A stretch of 64,000 bases of DNA from NCBI GenBank assembly GCA_024699855.1, contig JAMPIQ010000002.1, positions 6,820,001-6,884,000 of the forward strand, given 5' to 3'. Source of the DNA: Aphelenchoides besseyi (taxonomy: Eukaryota; Nematoda; Chromadorea; Rhabditida; Aphelenchoididae). The notes under the pieces were generated by a model. It was not told the DNA's origin, did no database searches, and worked only from the letters and a program-made list of their open reading frames with translations. Position numbers and translations under genes: made by a program. Positions 14,280-32,025 of the stretch are shown piece by piece (position 1 is the stretch's first letter; each line of letters begins with the position of its first letter).

Positions 14280-14890
14280 GCACCCAGATTGCATGCGAAA
14301 ACCATCTCAACAGCAAGGTTGTCTCGTTCTCAGGCGAACATGAAGTTTTGAACCGTTCTAATTCAATGCCAAGGTTAAGTCTCTCGCCTGTGTAGTTATT
14401 CAAAATCACAATTGTTCCGGCATCAGAATAACAAGCAACCAACGCGTCAGCAATATGAACAGGTGGATGTGATGCCTAATAATATCACTCTATTACTTAT
14501 GTTTCATTTTTTAATTACAAAAAGAGCTCCCGAAATACTGGCCGTAAGAGCATTCGATCCTACAAATCCTAAAAGTCGTAACAATCAAATGACTGCAAAT
14601 TGAAATCAGTACCAGCAACAGCCGGCTCAGGCCCTGATCTGCGAACGATAACAACCCAACGATTCCACGTTGTTTTAAATCGTCCAAATCATGTCGTAAA
14701 CAAGACGTGGATTTTGCTAAACAATCTCTTGATAACCCAAAGCTCATCGAATCTGTCGCAGAAAGAAGATCGAACATTTCGGCTCTTACCGGATGAAAAC
14801 GAAGATTCGAGTCGTCAAGTACGAGTCCACGCAACGAATCGTCAAAACATTCGTCGATTCCATTAATAAACTTGTTAACAACGGTCTCCG
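14280..14890 (-). pseudogene. Dihydroxyacetone kinase (DAK/TKFC) relic
   Basis: Pieces of the DhaK domain appear in order but in changing frames. NKFINGIDECFDDSLRGLV matches the N-terminal helix. SGPEPAVAGTDF replaces the nucleotide/substrate loop GGGSGHEPAHAG. GSNALTASISGALFASHPPV corresponds to the K.MLTAA..G.VFASP segment, and VILNNYTGERLNLGIELER to VKNYTGDRLNFGLA.ER. The frame shifts between the first and second blocks, a stop lies upstream of the first block, and the domain ends early at 14280. The functional DAK glycine-rich loop is lost. This is a pseudogene. Confidence 0.7.
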
Positions 14891-15138
14891 TTTAGAAGCT
14901 ACAGAACGTGAAGTCTATGTTGATCAGCGTCGTTACTTTTGAATTGCTCTCAACTACATTCATGATGCCGGTCATAGTAGAGAGTTTATATCAATAAGTA
15001 CTCATACAATAACCCGTCATGCGCTAAAATGCTGGCAAATTGGTTGAGATGCTTACGAAAGGCCCAAATAGGCATGAAGAGAAATCCCGCAATCCATCAA
15101 TCGGAAAACACTTTTCGCAAACAAAATCCCCCGATCAG

Positions 15139-16093
15139 TCAAAAAGAAACAACAAACGGAAAACAATAGGAAAAAAGGACAAGACCTGCGAAATGCGCAG
15201 CGTAAATGAACGGCTGTTCGGAACGAGGTTGAAAGGAAGGAACATCGAAAACACGAGGAAGACCGAAACGATTGCAAATCGAATGAGCAACAATTGCGGG
15301 CAATAAATTTCTATGTTCAACAGCAAGATAAGTGGCATAAACACCAAACAAATACGTGTAGACTCCTTGAATCGCTACAATACTTGTAATTAGCGTGTCT
15401 TATTTCTTTGAGCTCTTACTTCGTTCCACGATTGCTCTTGTCCATGTTTCACCTTGTTGGACGTCGTCATACAGATGATGATAATGACAAAGTGAAAAGA
15501 AAACTGGCTGAACATAAATAGCAACCATAGGACCAAAACAATGGCGCAATAGAATTGCTGAGCATCCGCGAAATGCCAGTTCTTCGGTGAATGGCGCCGA
15601 AAACGAATGAATTAGCTGAGGAAATTGATTAATCTCCTTACAACAACAATATGTTTCCACCAAGTCAGCTCAGTTAACGATTCTCGCCACGCCGAAAAGC
15701 CTAAAGCTTTCGTTGATTAGAACGTTTGTCGTGTTCGAACCCACTCAGCCAACTCCAACGGTAACGCTGCCCGCTCTCCAACACCTCCATGATTATTGTA
15801 CCGAAGTAAATGAACAACAAAATGGCGGACGATATGATCGTGCGTTTCATTGACTGTATCGTGATGACTACTCCCATTTCTTCAATCGGGTTCGCATAGT
15901 TCCATTTCAACAAGCAATACGTTGCACCGAATGAGATGCTTGTGCTCAACGCAACACCCAGAAATCGTCGTTTGATTGTTTGTGGATGATTTTGATAGAA
16001 CTGGTTACGATCGAACAAATACAACGAAGCAACGTATCCGAACGGTATGACTACGGCCGTCGACGAGTAAAACCACGTATCCATTGATGCCAT
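15139..16093 (-). CDS. CAAX prenyl endopeptidase Rce1
   Basis: Rce1 removes the AAX tripeptide from prenylated CAAX proteins in the ER membrane. The start is at 16093, and the first exon has the family segment FYQNHPQTIKRRFLGVALS. Catalytic elements are present: SAPFTEELAFRGC (the EE...R motif), SLCHYHHLYDD (second histidine motif) and HSICNRFGLP (the H...N motif). Several transmembrane stretches are visible, as in the family. The intron between WWKHIVV and APFTEEL is awkward: a canonical acceptor gives a 26-nt intron and inserts LIHSFS into the helix, whereas removing 15598-15641 gives the expected sequence but ends the intron in TTTTCG. The stop is TGA at 15139. Confidence 0.85.
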
Positions 16094-16748
16094 CAGTTTC
16101 TAAAACATCCAAACTCTCTTTACTATCGAACTACTCAAGTATCTCTAACGTGGATAGAAAGTCAAACCACAACGTTGTTATTTGAGTCGACTAATCGTTT
16201 CGTTCAACATTAGAAACTGTAGCTGATAAACATCTTTTTATGCATACAATTGAAAAGCAAAACTACAAACCGTTCAAAACAAATGGTTTAGCTAACTCAG
16301 ATACCCGAAGAATTTAGCGAGAGTTAAGAAGAAATAAGTGGTAATAATCGTACTCACTCAGTTTGTGAAAATATCTATGTACATTGTCGGAAATGCGACC
16401 CGTAGACACTAGAAGGTATAAATGAGAAGTTGGAGAGAGTTCGGCATTAAGACAATGCGTGAACGATCTTAAGTGAGAACAATTGAATGTTGTGTGGAAC
16501 AATGACCGATGTTCGAAAAAAATTTGGTGTAAAAAATATCAAAAATACTTTGGCAGCAAGATAGAATTGTTGTACGCTCGATAAAGAACTTTAGCACCTT
16601 CAACGTGTGTTCAATCAAAACCAATCAGTGACTCAATTCGTTTGGTGTGACCATTGACTCAATGTCTTGACTGAAGTATCTTTGTTAGTTAAAGCTTATT
16701 CAATTTCAACTTACCAAATGTGTTCTGGCAACAAATACGCATATTTAG
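16094..16748. other. Divergent intergenic region
   Basis: This separates the divergent Rce1 and acetyl-CoA synthetase genes and should hold both promoters. The missing N-terminal exons of the synthetase may lie here, but I could not identify them. Confidence 0.4.
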
Positions 16749-18816
16749 GATAGAACGTGCTTCGAAGCAGTGTATCGATGCAGATGGATGACAACTTTTG
16801 AGCGAATCATTGCTGAAGGTGCGAATTGATTACTGTAGTTGGAGTAATGAGTAAAACTTTAGGAAATGGCGACCGAGTTGCTTACTACTGGGAAGGAAAC
16901 GACGTGAACGACAAGAAAAGTGTCACATACAACGAACTTCACAGACTCGTTGTCAACTTCTCGGCGGTGTTGAGAAGCAAAGGAGTAAAAAAGGGCGATG
17001 TCGTGGCTATTTGTTTACCAATGATTCTCGAACTCCCAGTTGCCATGTTGGCTTGTGCCAGAATTGGTAGCGTGCATGCCGTTGTATTCGCTGGTTTTTC
17101 TGCTGATTCATTGGCACAACGATTGATTCAAGCAAATGCTCGAATCCTAATCACAGCTGATGCCTTTCCTCGAGCTTCAAAAATCGTTTCGTTGAAAGTG
17201 GTTGCTGATGAAGCAATTGATTTGTGCAAAGAACAACATCACACCGTGAAGAACGTGATCGTTGTTGAGCACATTAATCGGGTGACATTATCGGATGCTT
17301 CAAAACCAAAAGAATGCAACTGGAATCCGGAAATTGATAGTCGTTGGAGCGTTGAGATGGAGAAATGCAAAACCATGGATTCACCAGTTGAGTGGATGGA
17401 AGCCGAATCTCCGCTCTTTATCTTGTACACAAGCGGTTCAACAGGAACGCCAAAGGGAATCGTACACACAACTGCTGGCTACATGGTCTATGCTTATACG
17501 ACTACGCGTTACGATTTTGATTGTCGGCCTCACGAAGATGTCTTCTTTTGCACTGCCGATGGAGGTTGGATCACAGGCCATTCATATCTGGTTTATGGAG
17601 CTCTACTCAATGGAATGAAGTCAATTCTTTTTGAAGGTGTTCCGACATATCCAACACCCGATCGAATTTGGTCAATTGTCGAAGAGTACAAGGCGAGTTG
17701 TTCAACAATAACTAATCGAACTGATGCATTTTAGGCCACCAAATTGTACACTGCACCGACTCTTGTACGAATGTTGATGGGATTTCCAGAAGAGTTGGTT
17801 AAAGCCCACGATCTTTCAACATTAAAAGTAATCGGAGTGGTCGGTGAGCCGATCGCTCCGTTAGCGTGGTTGTGGTTACATGAAGTTGTTGGCGAGAAAC
17901 GAGCAGCTATTGTCGACACATACTGGTAAGCTTTAAAGTGAACTTATAAGAAGTTGTATGATTTTTTCAAAAATTAAAACACGAAGATTGATATCACAAG
18001 TTTCAATGTCGCGGTTTTAGGCAAACTGAAACTGGAGGGCATGCTATAACTTCTATTCCCACGGCGATACCTACTAAACCCGGAGCTGCCGGTTTACCGT
18101 TCTTTGGCGTTGTACCGGTGCTTGTTGATAACGATGGAAAAGAGATCGAAGGTCCGGGTGAAGGCAATTTGGTAAGACTCAAATTGACAGGTTCGAAATT
18201 GAACTTTTCATTTCAGTGCTTTGCTGCACCGTTTCCTGGGTTCAGTCGAACAATATTCGGAGATCACGATCGTTACGAAAAAACGTATTTTAAATCGTTT
18301 CCCGGTTACTATTTCACTGGAGATGGAGCTCGCCGAGACGAAGACGGTTACTATTGGATTACGGGTCGTGTTGATGATCTAATGAACGTTTCCGGTCACT
18401 TGCTATCTACAGCTGAAATTGAAAGTGCCCTGATGAGTCATTGTGATGTCGTGGAAAGTGCTGTGGTGGCTTGTGAGCACGAGATAAAAGGCCAAGTTCC
18501 CTATTGCTTTGTTGTCCTACGAAAGGTAGAGAGGAACGTTATTCATTCGTTTAAAGGCAAGTTGCAGGACAAACCGTTAACAAACTCATTGGTCAACGAG
18601 CTGAAAGCAATTGTACGACACAAAATCGGCCCTATTGCAACGCCCGAACATATTCAATCTGCATCTGGTTTGCCAAAAACTCGTAGTGGAAAGATTACTC
18701 GTCGGATACTTCGAAAGATAACAGAAGGATCGAATGACTTGGGAGACACATCCACGCTGATTGATCCAAGCGTTATCAATGAACTTTACTCATGCATACT
18801 AATTCGTGCCGGTTAA
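16749..18816 (+). CDS. Acetyl-coenzyme A synthetase (ACSS1/2 type), 5' end unresolved
   Basis: This enzyme activates acetate to acetyl-CoA through acetyl-AMP. Adenylation motifs are complete: [15 protein letters not shown] (P-loop), [30 protein letters not shown], and the C-terminal [11 protein letters not shown] carrying the regulatory acetylated lysine. [11 protein letters not shown] and [12 protein letters not shown] also match ACS. I place the first visible exon at 16749-16818 (TCFEAVYR...ERIIAEG), joining to 16863. About 80 N-terminal residues of the usual ACS N-domain are not found, so either exons are missing from my model or the protein is short. The intron after VEEYK starts with GC (AAG|GCGAGT) and ends TTTTAG. 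The stop is TAA at 18816. Confidence 0.88.
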
Positions 18817-19194
18817 TTCATTTTCAATTTTCGTGTAAATTTGTAGCCTTTCACACCATTTGCCGCCTAACCTGACAACCATTCTGATGTCCCAGAAAAC
18901 ACGTGAAAAGCGCAATTATGCCTAAGGACATCCGTGTTACGCATTTTAGTTGGTGCGTTAATGCTACTCGTCAGCAGTCCACAATGGACATCTGTGGTTT
19001 GAGGGCCTTCCAAGAAAAATCTGATCATTCGACGATTTGTACATGATCAACCACTCAGTAGTAACCTCCATTTTCAACGCTTAGTAGAAACAATTTATTG
19101 GTAAAATAAATAGAATCAATGGCGGCATTGGGATTATGTTTAGATAGTTTGCGGGAATCTCTTGATTATAACGAGTGACTGATCAATTGAAATC
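18817..19194. other. Convergent 3' intergenic region
   Basis: A short AT-rich gap between convergent genes. I see no exon, and AATAAA-like hexamers only. Confidence 0.5.
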
Positions 19195-20302
19195 TCAAAC
19201 TTCAGATTCCTTTTCCTTTGGCATTCCTTGTTTTTCTCTTTCTTCCTCAGCACAAACTCGACCGATCATTGTGCGAACAATTTGGCGCACTTGAATGTCA
19301 TCCGGAACATCGCTTTTACGTTGCTCGTCTGAAATCGACATTAGCGCCAACAATTTGCTTTTGCTTACTGCGATTTCGAAGTGGACGAGGTCGTTTGGCT
19401 TCGTCCTTAGCATCATGCACTTTCGGCTCCTCGGTTTTGTTTTCACGGCTTCCAATGCGGTCATTTGCACGACGCTGAATGTGAAATCAATTAACGAACA
19501 TAATCACGTTGAACGCACTCTCAATTGTCCACGAGACGTCGCTGCTTTGGGGCGACGATTTTCATCGACATTTTGATTCGGTCGTTGAGGTCGATCGTTC
19601 TTTGGTGTTTGTTCCGTTTTATTAGCTGTTGACCGAGTGGCCCCACGAATCGTTGGATTTCGTTGATTACGACGATCTCCACGCTTCACAGTCACTTCTT
19701 TTCCTTCAACTGTAAGCGCCGAGTCAGAAGGCTTTGCTCCATCTGTAGACAGTTCTTCTTTTTGACGATCATCGTGAAAGAATCCCGGTCGACCGTCGTT
19801 CGAAGGTCTCGGGAAGTTTCCACGACCTCGTCCTCTGCCGCGATACGAAGGTGCATTTCTACGAGTGCGCTGTTGATCACCAATTTCCGGTACATTCATT
19901 TTCCATTGATCAATTGGCTTCTTTCCTACGTCCCATTCTCTGCCATTAACCGCCTCTGAATTGACGTTTGATTGTGTCGGTGGTTTACTTCGTTTCTCAG
20001 TTCTTCCACTTTTTACTGTTGATTTTATTTCCGTTGGAAGAGCTTTCGAATTGCCATTTTGTTCGTTCGGTTGCTTTTCTTCGGACTTCGAAGCTGTTGA
20101 TTCAGTTTTTCCTTTGATGGTTTTCACTTCTTTTGCTTCTTTTTGCACGATCTAAACGTTGTATCATGCAACGTGCACTGGAGATTCATACCTTTTGTCG
20201 TTCTTCGATCTCTCTATTGCGCGTTTGGATTTCTTTGATCTTCGCATCCAACGCGGCTTCTTGGCTCTGGGACCGAAGTTTGGCTCCCGCGGCGTCGGAC
20301 AT
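19195..20302 (-). CDS. CCDC9-like protein with coiled coil and RG repeats
   Basis: Three exons (20302-20192, one starting at 20151, and one ending at 19195) join in phase. The N-terminus MSDAAGAKLRSQSQEAALDA runs into a helix DAKIKEIQTRNREIEERQK, which resembles the N-terminal coiled coil of CCDC9 family members. The middle is basic and disordered, with an RGRGRGRG box flanked by FPRPSNDGRPGFF, typical of RNA-binding or exon-junction-associated factors. The tail is charged (KEKESEV). No enzymatic domain is present. The family call rests on the helix plus RG-box architecture and is moderate; the gene itself is well supported. Confidence 0.7.
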
Positions 20303-21234
20303 CGTCGAAACCGGAGACTAAACAGAGAACGTTCACTAATCTTAACTGTAAATTCACGTGTATGCAAAACTGTTCGAAACATCAAGTTGTAGATCAATTG
20401 AGATTTGAAAGAAATCGCGATTTGAAACCTTGACAATTCTTCAACTAAGGCTTTTGGAGTTAACAGAAGACTATTTTTTGCTTTGAAAAAGCCTGTCTAA
20501 GAGCAAGCGACACATCTCGACGGCCATTCAATTCGCTTAACGAGCAGCAAATTGAGGTGTTTGTTGTGTCAAATGCGGTGGGAACGAACGAAATTTCGTT
20601 TTATGTTCACTTCGGATCGGTGGCTGAGTAGTGAAAAACGAGCTGCACGACAACGGTCGTACAAACACCCAAAAGTTCACATTACAAACCCGTCCGAGAT
20701 TTGCATGCGAATTGTTATCGTTTGAGAGTAAACCCAAAGCTGAACGCGAAATAAGCGGTTTCGTAGATTTACTGCAAAAAACACAGAAACAGTCTCTGAC
20801 GATTGATCTCCTCGACTTTAACGACATTTCTTGCAAAAAATCAAATCAGAACATAAAATCTTTAAAATTCTCCTCGTCACTTCTTTTCGCTAAAAGTTCG
20901 CTGATTGACACACCACAGGGTGAGAAACTGAAATGCAGTCGGACGGCGAAAAGCAAATGAGCAAACGGACGGTTTCGATCGCCGCTGGCGAGAACGAGAA
21001 ACGTTTGTCGAAGTTGAGAATTTCCGAGCAAAGAAATCTGTTGTCCTTTGTATTGAACAGAATCCTTTGAATTAACATCACAACTTGAAATTGCGAGCCA
21101 ACTCGTCGTAACCCGAGAAGCTGCTCGTGTCCACCGTTTTTTCTAATGAACGAAATCTAATTTACAAGAACAAGCGTCTAGTTCTTTGCGAATATAATTT
21201 ATTATCTTAAAACTTTCAGATCTTCTATACGCGT
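20303..21234. other. Intergenic region, no convincing gene
   Basis: Open frames on both strands overlap (20631-20960 plus, 20537-20836 minus) and lack motifs. A 45-codon frame starting near 20933 (MQSDGEKQMSKRTVS) could be an exon but has no support. Confidence 0.4.
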
Positions 21235-22782
21235 TTAGTTGTTGAGACGAGGAACAGAGTCCAGGAACGATGTTTTGCTCAAGTAGCACTCACAACCGAC
21301 GGGTATTTCGATAAAACGAAAAATCCAATCCTCACACATTCTGAACGAATCATAAGAAACAGTAAACATGAGTAAACGAACTTTGTACCGCGATTTTGCA
21401 TTACCGTAAAACTCAATCTTCTCGTCTTGCATTTTCCTTGACCTAAAAACAACTATGAGTTATGGTCGATGATTGAGTTCTTACTGATTCCGGTGTACCT
21501 GTCGAATATGCACGATGTGTCTTGTTGATCGCAGATGATTGAGTTAACGAAGCGAGGAAAGCAATTTTCGGATAATGAATATACTCCATTGCAACTACTA
21601 CACAGTTTCTCGAAGTCGTCCCACATCTCTTCGCCTCTTAGTGTACAGTTGCCAATTGGCACAAAGCGTTCTACGTCTTCAATATAATTTTGCGTATTCA
21701 TTATCTCACCCAATTGACAACCGTTGGATTTTTGGGTTCGATCGGCTGTCGGTTTGGATGACTCTGCATATTCGTCAGTTTGTGCGACGGCTTCGTAAGG
21801 TTCTTCGTTCTCTTCGTTGCCATCGAACATTGGAAACGATCGTTTCTGAGCCGAAGAAGCATCCGAATCCAAAAGAACTTCTTCCAATTTGCTGCGAATC
21901 TCTTCACATTGCTCATCACAAAACGAAGGATCAATAACTCTCTAATAAAAATCTGTATTTTTAGAATGAAATCTACACTTTACATTCACGTCGATTGTTG
22001 CATCACTGAACATCAACTGTGAAACTTTTGGAGCATCATCAAAATTGGATAACAATAATCGAGGGAAGTTGCGTCCAGCTTCATAGGCACTATTCGCCAT
22101 AAACAGTTGGTTTCGTCCTCCAACACTTTCCAATCGTGCGTATTTCTGTCTTTCAGTTAAACGTTCACATTTTTGATGCACGCCAGAGCTGAGATGACTG
22201 GATAGTCGTCTAAAAGAAATGAAGTGACTAGAATACAACTATTATACCTATGTTGACGTAATCCTCCAAGTCTATTTGTTCTGTTCGTAACTGCGGACTC
22301 TCGTGGAATCTGAACAAACGAAAATAAACTCACAAAACAGGTTTAAAAACGGTTACAGAGCTTGTATTCAAACGAATTGAACGACGAGGTTGAAAACTCC
22401 AAGTTCGTGTAACATTCAAAGTGTCGTTATTTTGCAGCACAACCACATGAGCATGGGAGTCGAGTAAAAGCGATCCATTCCGAAGTCGTGTATCAATGGC
22501 GTTCAGAAGCTTGTGAAGCTCTCTACTGGTATTTTGTAATGGACGTCGACGAACGAAAGATTTCGAATCAGATTGTCGATTTGAGGGCAAATTAGCGGAG
22601 AAAAGAGAAAAGAAAACAGATGACTGAGAACGAACAGAAGAGTTCGGTCCGTTCAATCCAGTTGTTGTAATATTAGAACGTTTCATTGACTTCAACGTAC
22701 TAACTGACGAGTTAGACAACAAGTTCACATCCGTCGCGACAACGATGCCACAAAAAATTATGATAAACGAGTTAAAGATCAT
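21235..22782 (-). CDS. Secreted protein with C-terminal IL-17-like cystine-knot domain
   Basis: The start MIFNSFIIIFCGIVVATDV is a clear signal peptide. About 330 residues of Ser/Asn-rich, glycosylation-prone and partly acidic sequence follow, containing an RRSIRL-type basic cluster that could be cleaved. The last 110 residues show NCFPRFVNSIIC, then C, then YKVRLLMFTVS, C, and finally FIEIPVGCECYL. This resembles the IL-17 fold signature: a Y/FP..V..A.C entry, a V..L core strand and a terminal VGC.C. Trunk/PTTH or noggin-type knots are the main alternatives. Exons join with agreeing phases; one intron (22310-22338) is only 29 nt. The total is about 460 residues, long for a cytokine, which suggests a pro-protein. 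Confidence 0.6.
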
Positions 22783-23508
22783 AACTCTTGCATTACATAA
22801 CACAAACAATCGGATCTCGAAATGACAATGATCGGTACAAAACAGTTCCAAATATTTCCGGTTGTTACATAAGAGCGGTGCGGATAAAAGTGTTTCAACG
22901 ATTGTTTTCGACCGCGGAAGTGATCGTAAATTTCGAGTGGTCACTCTCGATTACACTCTTTGACGGATGTTCAATTGCGACCACACGATTAAAAAAGAAC
23001 ACGGAAATCGAGGGAGTTGAACGTTTGAAAAACAGCAGAAAACGTACACTTCAATAAGCAGTTTAAATTACCTAGCTTATAATCTAATAGCAAGAAAACG
23101 ATATGGATTGCTGTTTTCCAGTGTTCCATCGGACTTTGCGTATGTTCAGATTCAGTTGTCAACAGCGCCAACCCACTATCCAACTTATTACGCGAGTTTT
23201 CGACTTTTGTACCTTCTGGATGTTTCTGGCATGGATATAAAGTAGACGATTGTTGTAGAGGAACTAATGACCGTATTTCTCACATTCAAGTAGAAACTTT
23301 TTATCCCAAATATTCGAGAACACAAAACAAAATCGATCGCGAATACTTTGAGTTACAACGTTTTGGCGGTTAATTCCTCGACAGGTTTATGGTTGTTGAC
23401 TGCCACGAACATTACGAAACTTGGTTGAATTCAAGTGTCTTTGAGAGCGATTAGAGATTTGCTCGAGGACGACAGTCTTTCTTGTGGTTAACATTCTTTT
23501 TCAGGGAA
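22783..23508. other. Divergent intergenic region
   Basis: This lies between the secreted protein (minus) and RFC1 (plus). There is no credible exon. A pyrimidine tract ending TTTTTCAG at 23497-23504, five bases before the RFC1 start codon, looks like a trans-splice acceptor. Confidence 0.5.
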
Positions 23509-25818
23509 ATGAGCGGCGACATTCGACGCTATTTTGGTATTTCGATGCCGAAAGACGAATTGAAGGCGGAAACTAGTTCCAAGACTTCGAAATCAAAAAC
23601 TTCTCGCAAAACCAAAGCGTCCGATGGAACCGATCAATCGAATGCTCCACCAACCAAACGACCAAAAAGAGCAACGGTTCCGAAGAAGAATCCGGTCGTT
23701 GTGGATTTGGCAATGAGCGATGAAGAGAAAGAAGTTCCGAAGGCGAAGGCAAAGAAATCGACTAAAAAGGTCAAATTTGCGGATGTAAGTTCGATTGTTT
23801 TTGAATAAATTTGAACTCCTCGTTGTTTAGGAGCAAGAAATGGAACCGAAACCGACGTCAAGTACACGACAGCAGCCAGTTTTGGATCTACGAACACCGT
23901 CAATGAAAGTAATGAAACTGGAATAGAAATTGAACTAATGGACAATTTAGTTGGATCAATGGGTCGATAAATATCGTCCAACAACTCTGAAAGAACTAAT
24001 CGGACAACATACTGAACAGGCGCCAGCTAAAAAACTGCTTCGTTGGTTAAAAGATTGGCCACGGAATCATTTGAGCGGAATCAGCAATCTGAAAAAACCC
24101 AAGGCGACTTCTGGTCCAGGTGCAAATGATGGAAGTTCATGTCGTGCAGCACTACTTTCGGGACCACCGGGTATTGGAAAAACAACAACCGCACGTTTGG
24201 TTTGCGAAGAATTGAATCTTCATTACATCGAATTGAACGCATCCGATGCTCGAAGCAAGAGACTGTTGGAACAAGGTGTAAACGAGATGTTGCATTCACA
24301 AAAGATTGACGACTTCTTCGGAGGGACTGCAAACAAAGGGAAAATTGTCTCTAAAGATGGTCACAAAATCACATCCGTTTTGATTATGGACGAGGTCGAT
24401 GGAATGAGTGGAAACCAAGATCGATCGGGAGTAAGAACATTCTTTGAAAAACTCAATCAACCGTTGTTTAGATAACCGAGCTCATTGCAATGATCAAGAA
24501 GACAGAAATACCAATCATCTGCATTTGCAATGATCGTTATAGCAAGAAAATTCGTTCGTTGGCTAATCATTGCTTCGATTTGCGCTACACTCCTCCAACT
24601 GTTCCAATGATTCTCAGTCGAATGTTGACCGTTTTACATCGAGAAAACGTGAAAGTGACAAAAGAGGACGTTGAAAAAGTGATTCAAGCATCGAACCAAG
24701 ATATCCGCCAATCTATCTATTCACTTCAACTGTTGGCTGCAGGTCGAAAAAAATCAAATGAATTGGTGTTAAAGGACTGTGCGGTGAACACTTTTGAAGC
24801 TGCTCATCGTTTGTTGGGCCCCAAAACAAACTTGATACAGAAACGTGACTTGTTCTTCATGGACTATACTCTCATGCCTCTGTTCGTTCAGGAAATGTAC
24901 TTAAATGTTCGAAATGGAAAGTGGGGGTGCGTTTCTATTGTATGATTGATGTGTAAATGTGATTTTCAGCAAACGTGCTCAGCTTTTTGCTCAAAGTTTG
25001 GCAGCCGAATCGATTGCAATCGGCGATATAATTTCACGTCAAATTTACTCGTCTCAAACTTGGGCGTTGTTGCCACTTAAAGTAACCATACAAATCTTCA
25101 TTCAATCACAAACCAAACTTAGGGAATGATGTCTTCTGTTCTTCCACCAGCGTATTTGAACGGTCATCTGACTTCACAACTTGCATTTCCGCAGTATTAC
25201 GGCAAACGTTCAAACGAACGGAAACGCAGTCGATTGCTCAACGAATTCGCGTTACATGCAGGAGTTCGGTAAGGTTTGTTCCACGAGTCAAATTGAAAAG
25301 TTTCCAGAATGTCCGGTCCACGACATGCAATTGCTGCGGACTATATTCCTCTGCTGCGACAACGAATCATTCAACCATTGTTGGGCAATGAGCCGGATAT
25401 TGAGTGAGTGGTTGAAGTTGGAATCGAAAACGTTTTTTGTAGAGAGTCTATTGAAGTTTATCACGCCTACGGAATGATTCGTGAGGACTTCGAAACGATC
25501 AACGAACTTGGAATGTGGAATGAAAACGACGACAAGTGGAAGCGTGTGGCTGCGACAACCAAATCGGCTCTTACTCGCGCACTCAACAACGACACATTCA
25601 AGTTTTCGTATGCTACGGACAACGGAATTCAGATTTTCGCTAAAGAAGATATTGGTGAATCGGCTAAAGGGAAACGCAAAGCTGGAAAACGAGTATCAGC
25701 AAAAGCGGCAAAAGAACAATTGAAGAAAATAGCCAAAACTGAAGAAGAAGAACAAGAAGAGGACACTAGCGATGATGAACCTGAAGCAGAAGTTATTGCC
25801 GAAATTATCAATGCGTAA
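23509..25818 (+). CDS. rfc-1: Replication factor C large subunit (RFC1), short form
   Basis: RFC1 is the large subunit of the clamp loader that opens PCNA at primer-template junctions. The start MSGDIRRYFGIS keeps the PIP-box-like N-terminus seen in animal RFC1 (DIR.FFG). A Lys-rich linker follows, then the AAA+ core: LDQWVDKYRPTTLKELIGQ, Walker A GPPGIGKTTTARLV, Walker B LIMDEVDGMSG, and the sensor region PIICICNDR. The C-terminal RFC1 domain (LFFMDYTLMPLFVQE, YHAYGMIREDFE) and a Lys/Glu tail complete it. My joined model is about 670 residues against about 1,150 in human. The missing part is the region between the N-terminal motif and the ATPase, where the BRCT domain normally sits. Confidence 0.93.
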
Positions 25819-25903
25819 TTACCGTAACCATCAAATTATTATTCCAAATTTCTATGCAACTTTTCATATGCATGGGATATCAACATGTTTTAAGAGCTCG
25901 TGA

Positions 25904-25909
25904 AATAAA
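25904..25909 (+). terminator. Poly(A) signal of RFC1
   Basis: AATAAA lies 86 bases after the RFC1 stop codon. Confidence 0.45.
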
Positions 25910-26280
25910 ACGGTACAACAACAGACATCACGATCAATAAAAAGATTAATGAGAGAACAGTGTTTTAACTGAAAGATAAAACCCATTTGAATTCGCTGTT
26001 TTTGTTCTGTTTTGTCTTGAAACGATTGTACGAACGTTTTGTTATTCCCGTTTCTCCTCGTCGATTGCTCAGTAGTGGTGTTCGTCATTGCATTGATCTC
26101 TTACTCTTATTTGAAGCTTACTAGCATTGCGGCCCTTTGGCTTCTGTGGACGACTTCACGATTTGTAACTGTAACGCGAAACTGTTCAAATTATCGTGTT
26201 TTCTATAAGTCGATCATAAGGTCATTCATAGTGGGTTTCAGAAGTTGACCAGAACAGTAAATTTCCCTTGACTGCTGCAC

Positions 26281-32025
<5,745 letters not shown>

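Noticed and set aside
20631..20960. Plus-strand frame of 109 codons
   Set aside because: No start context, no motif, and an overlapping minus-strand frame of similar length.
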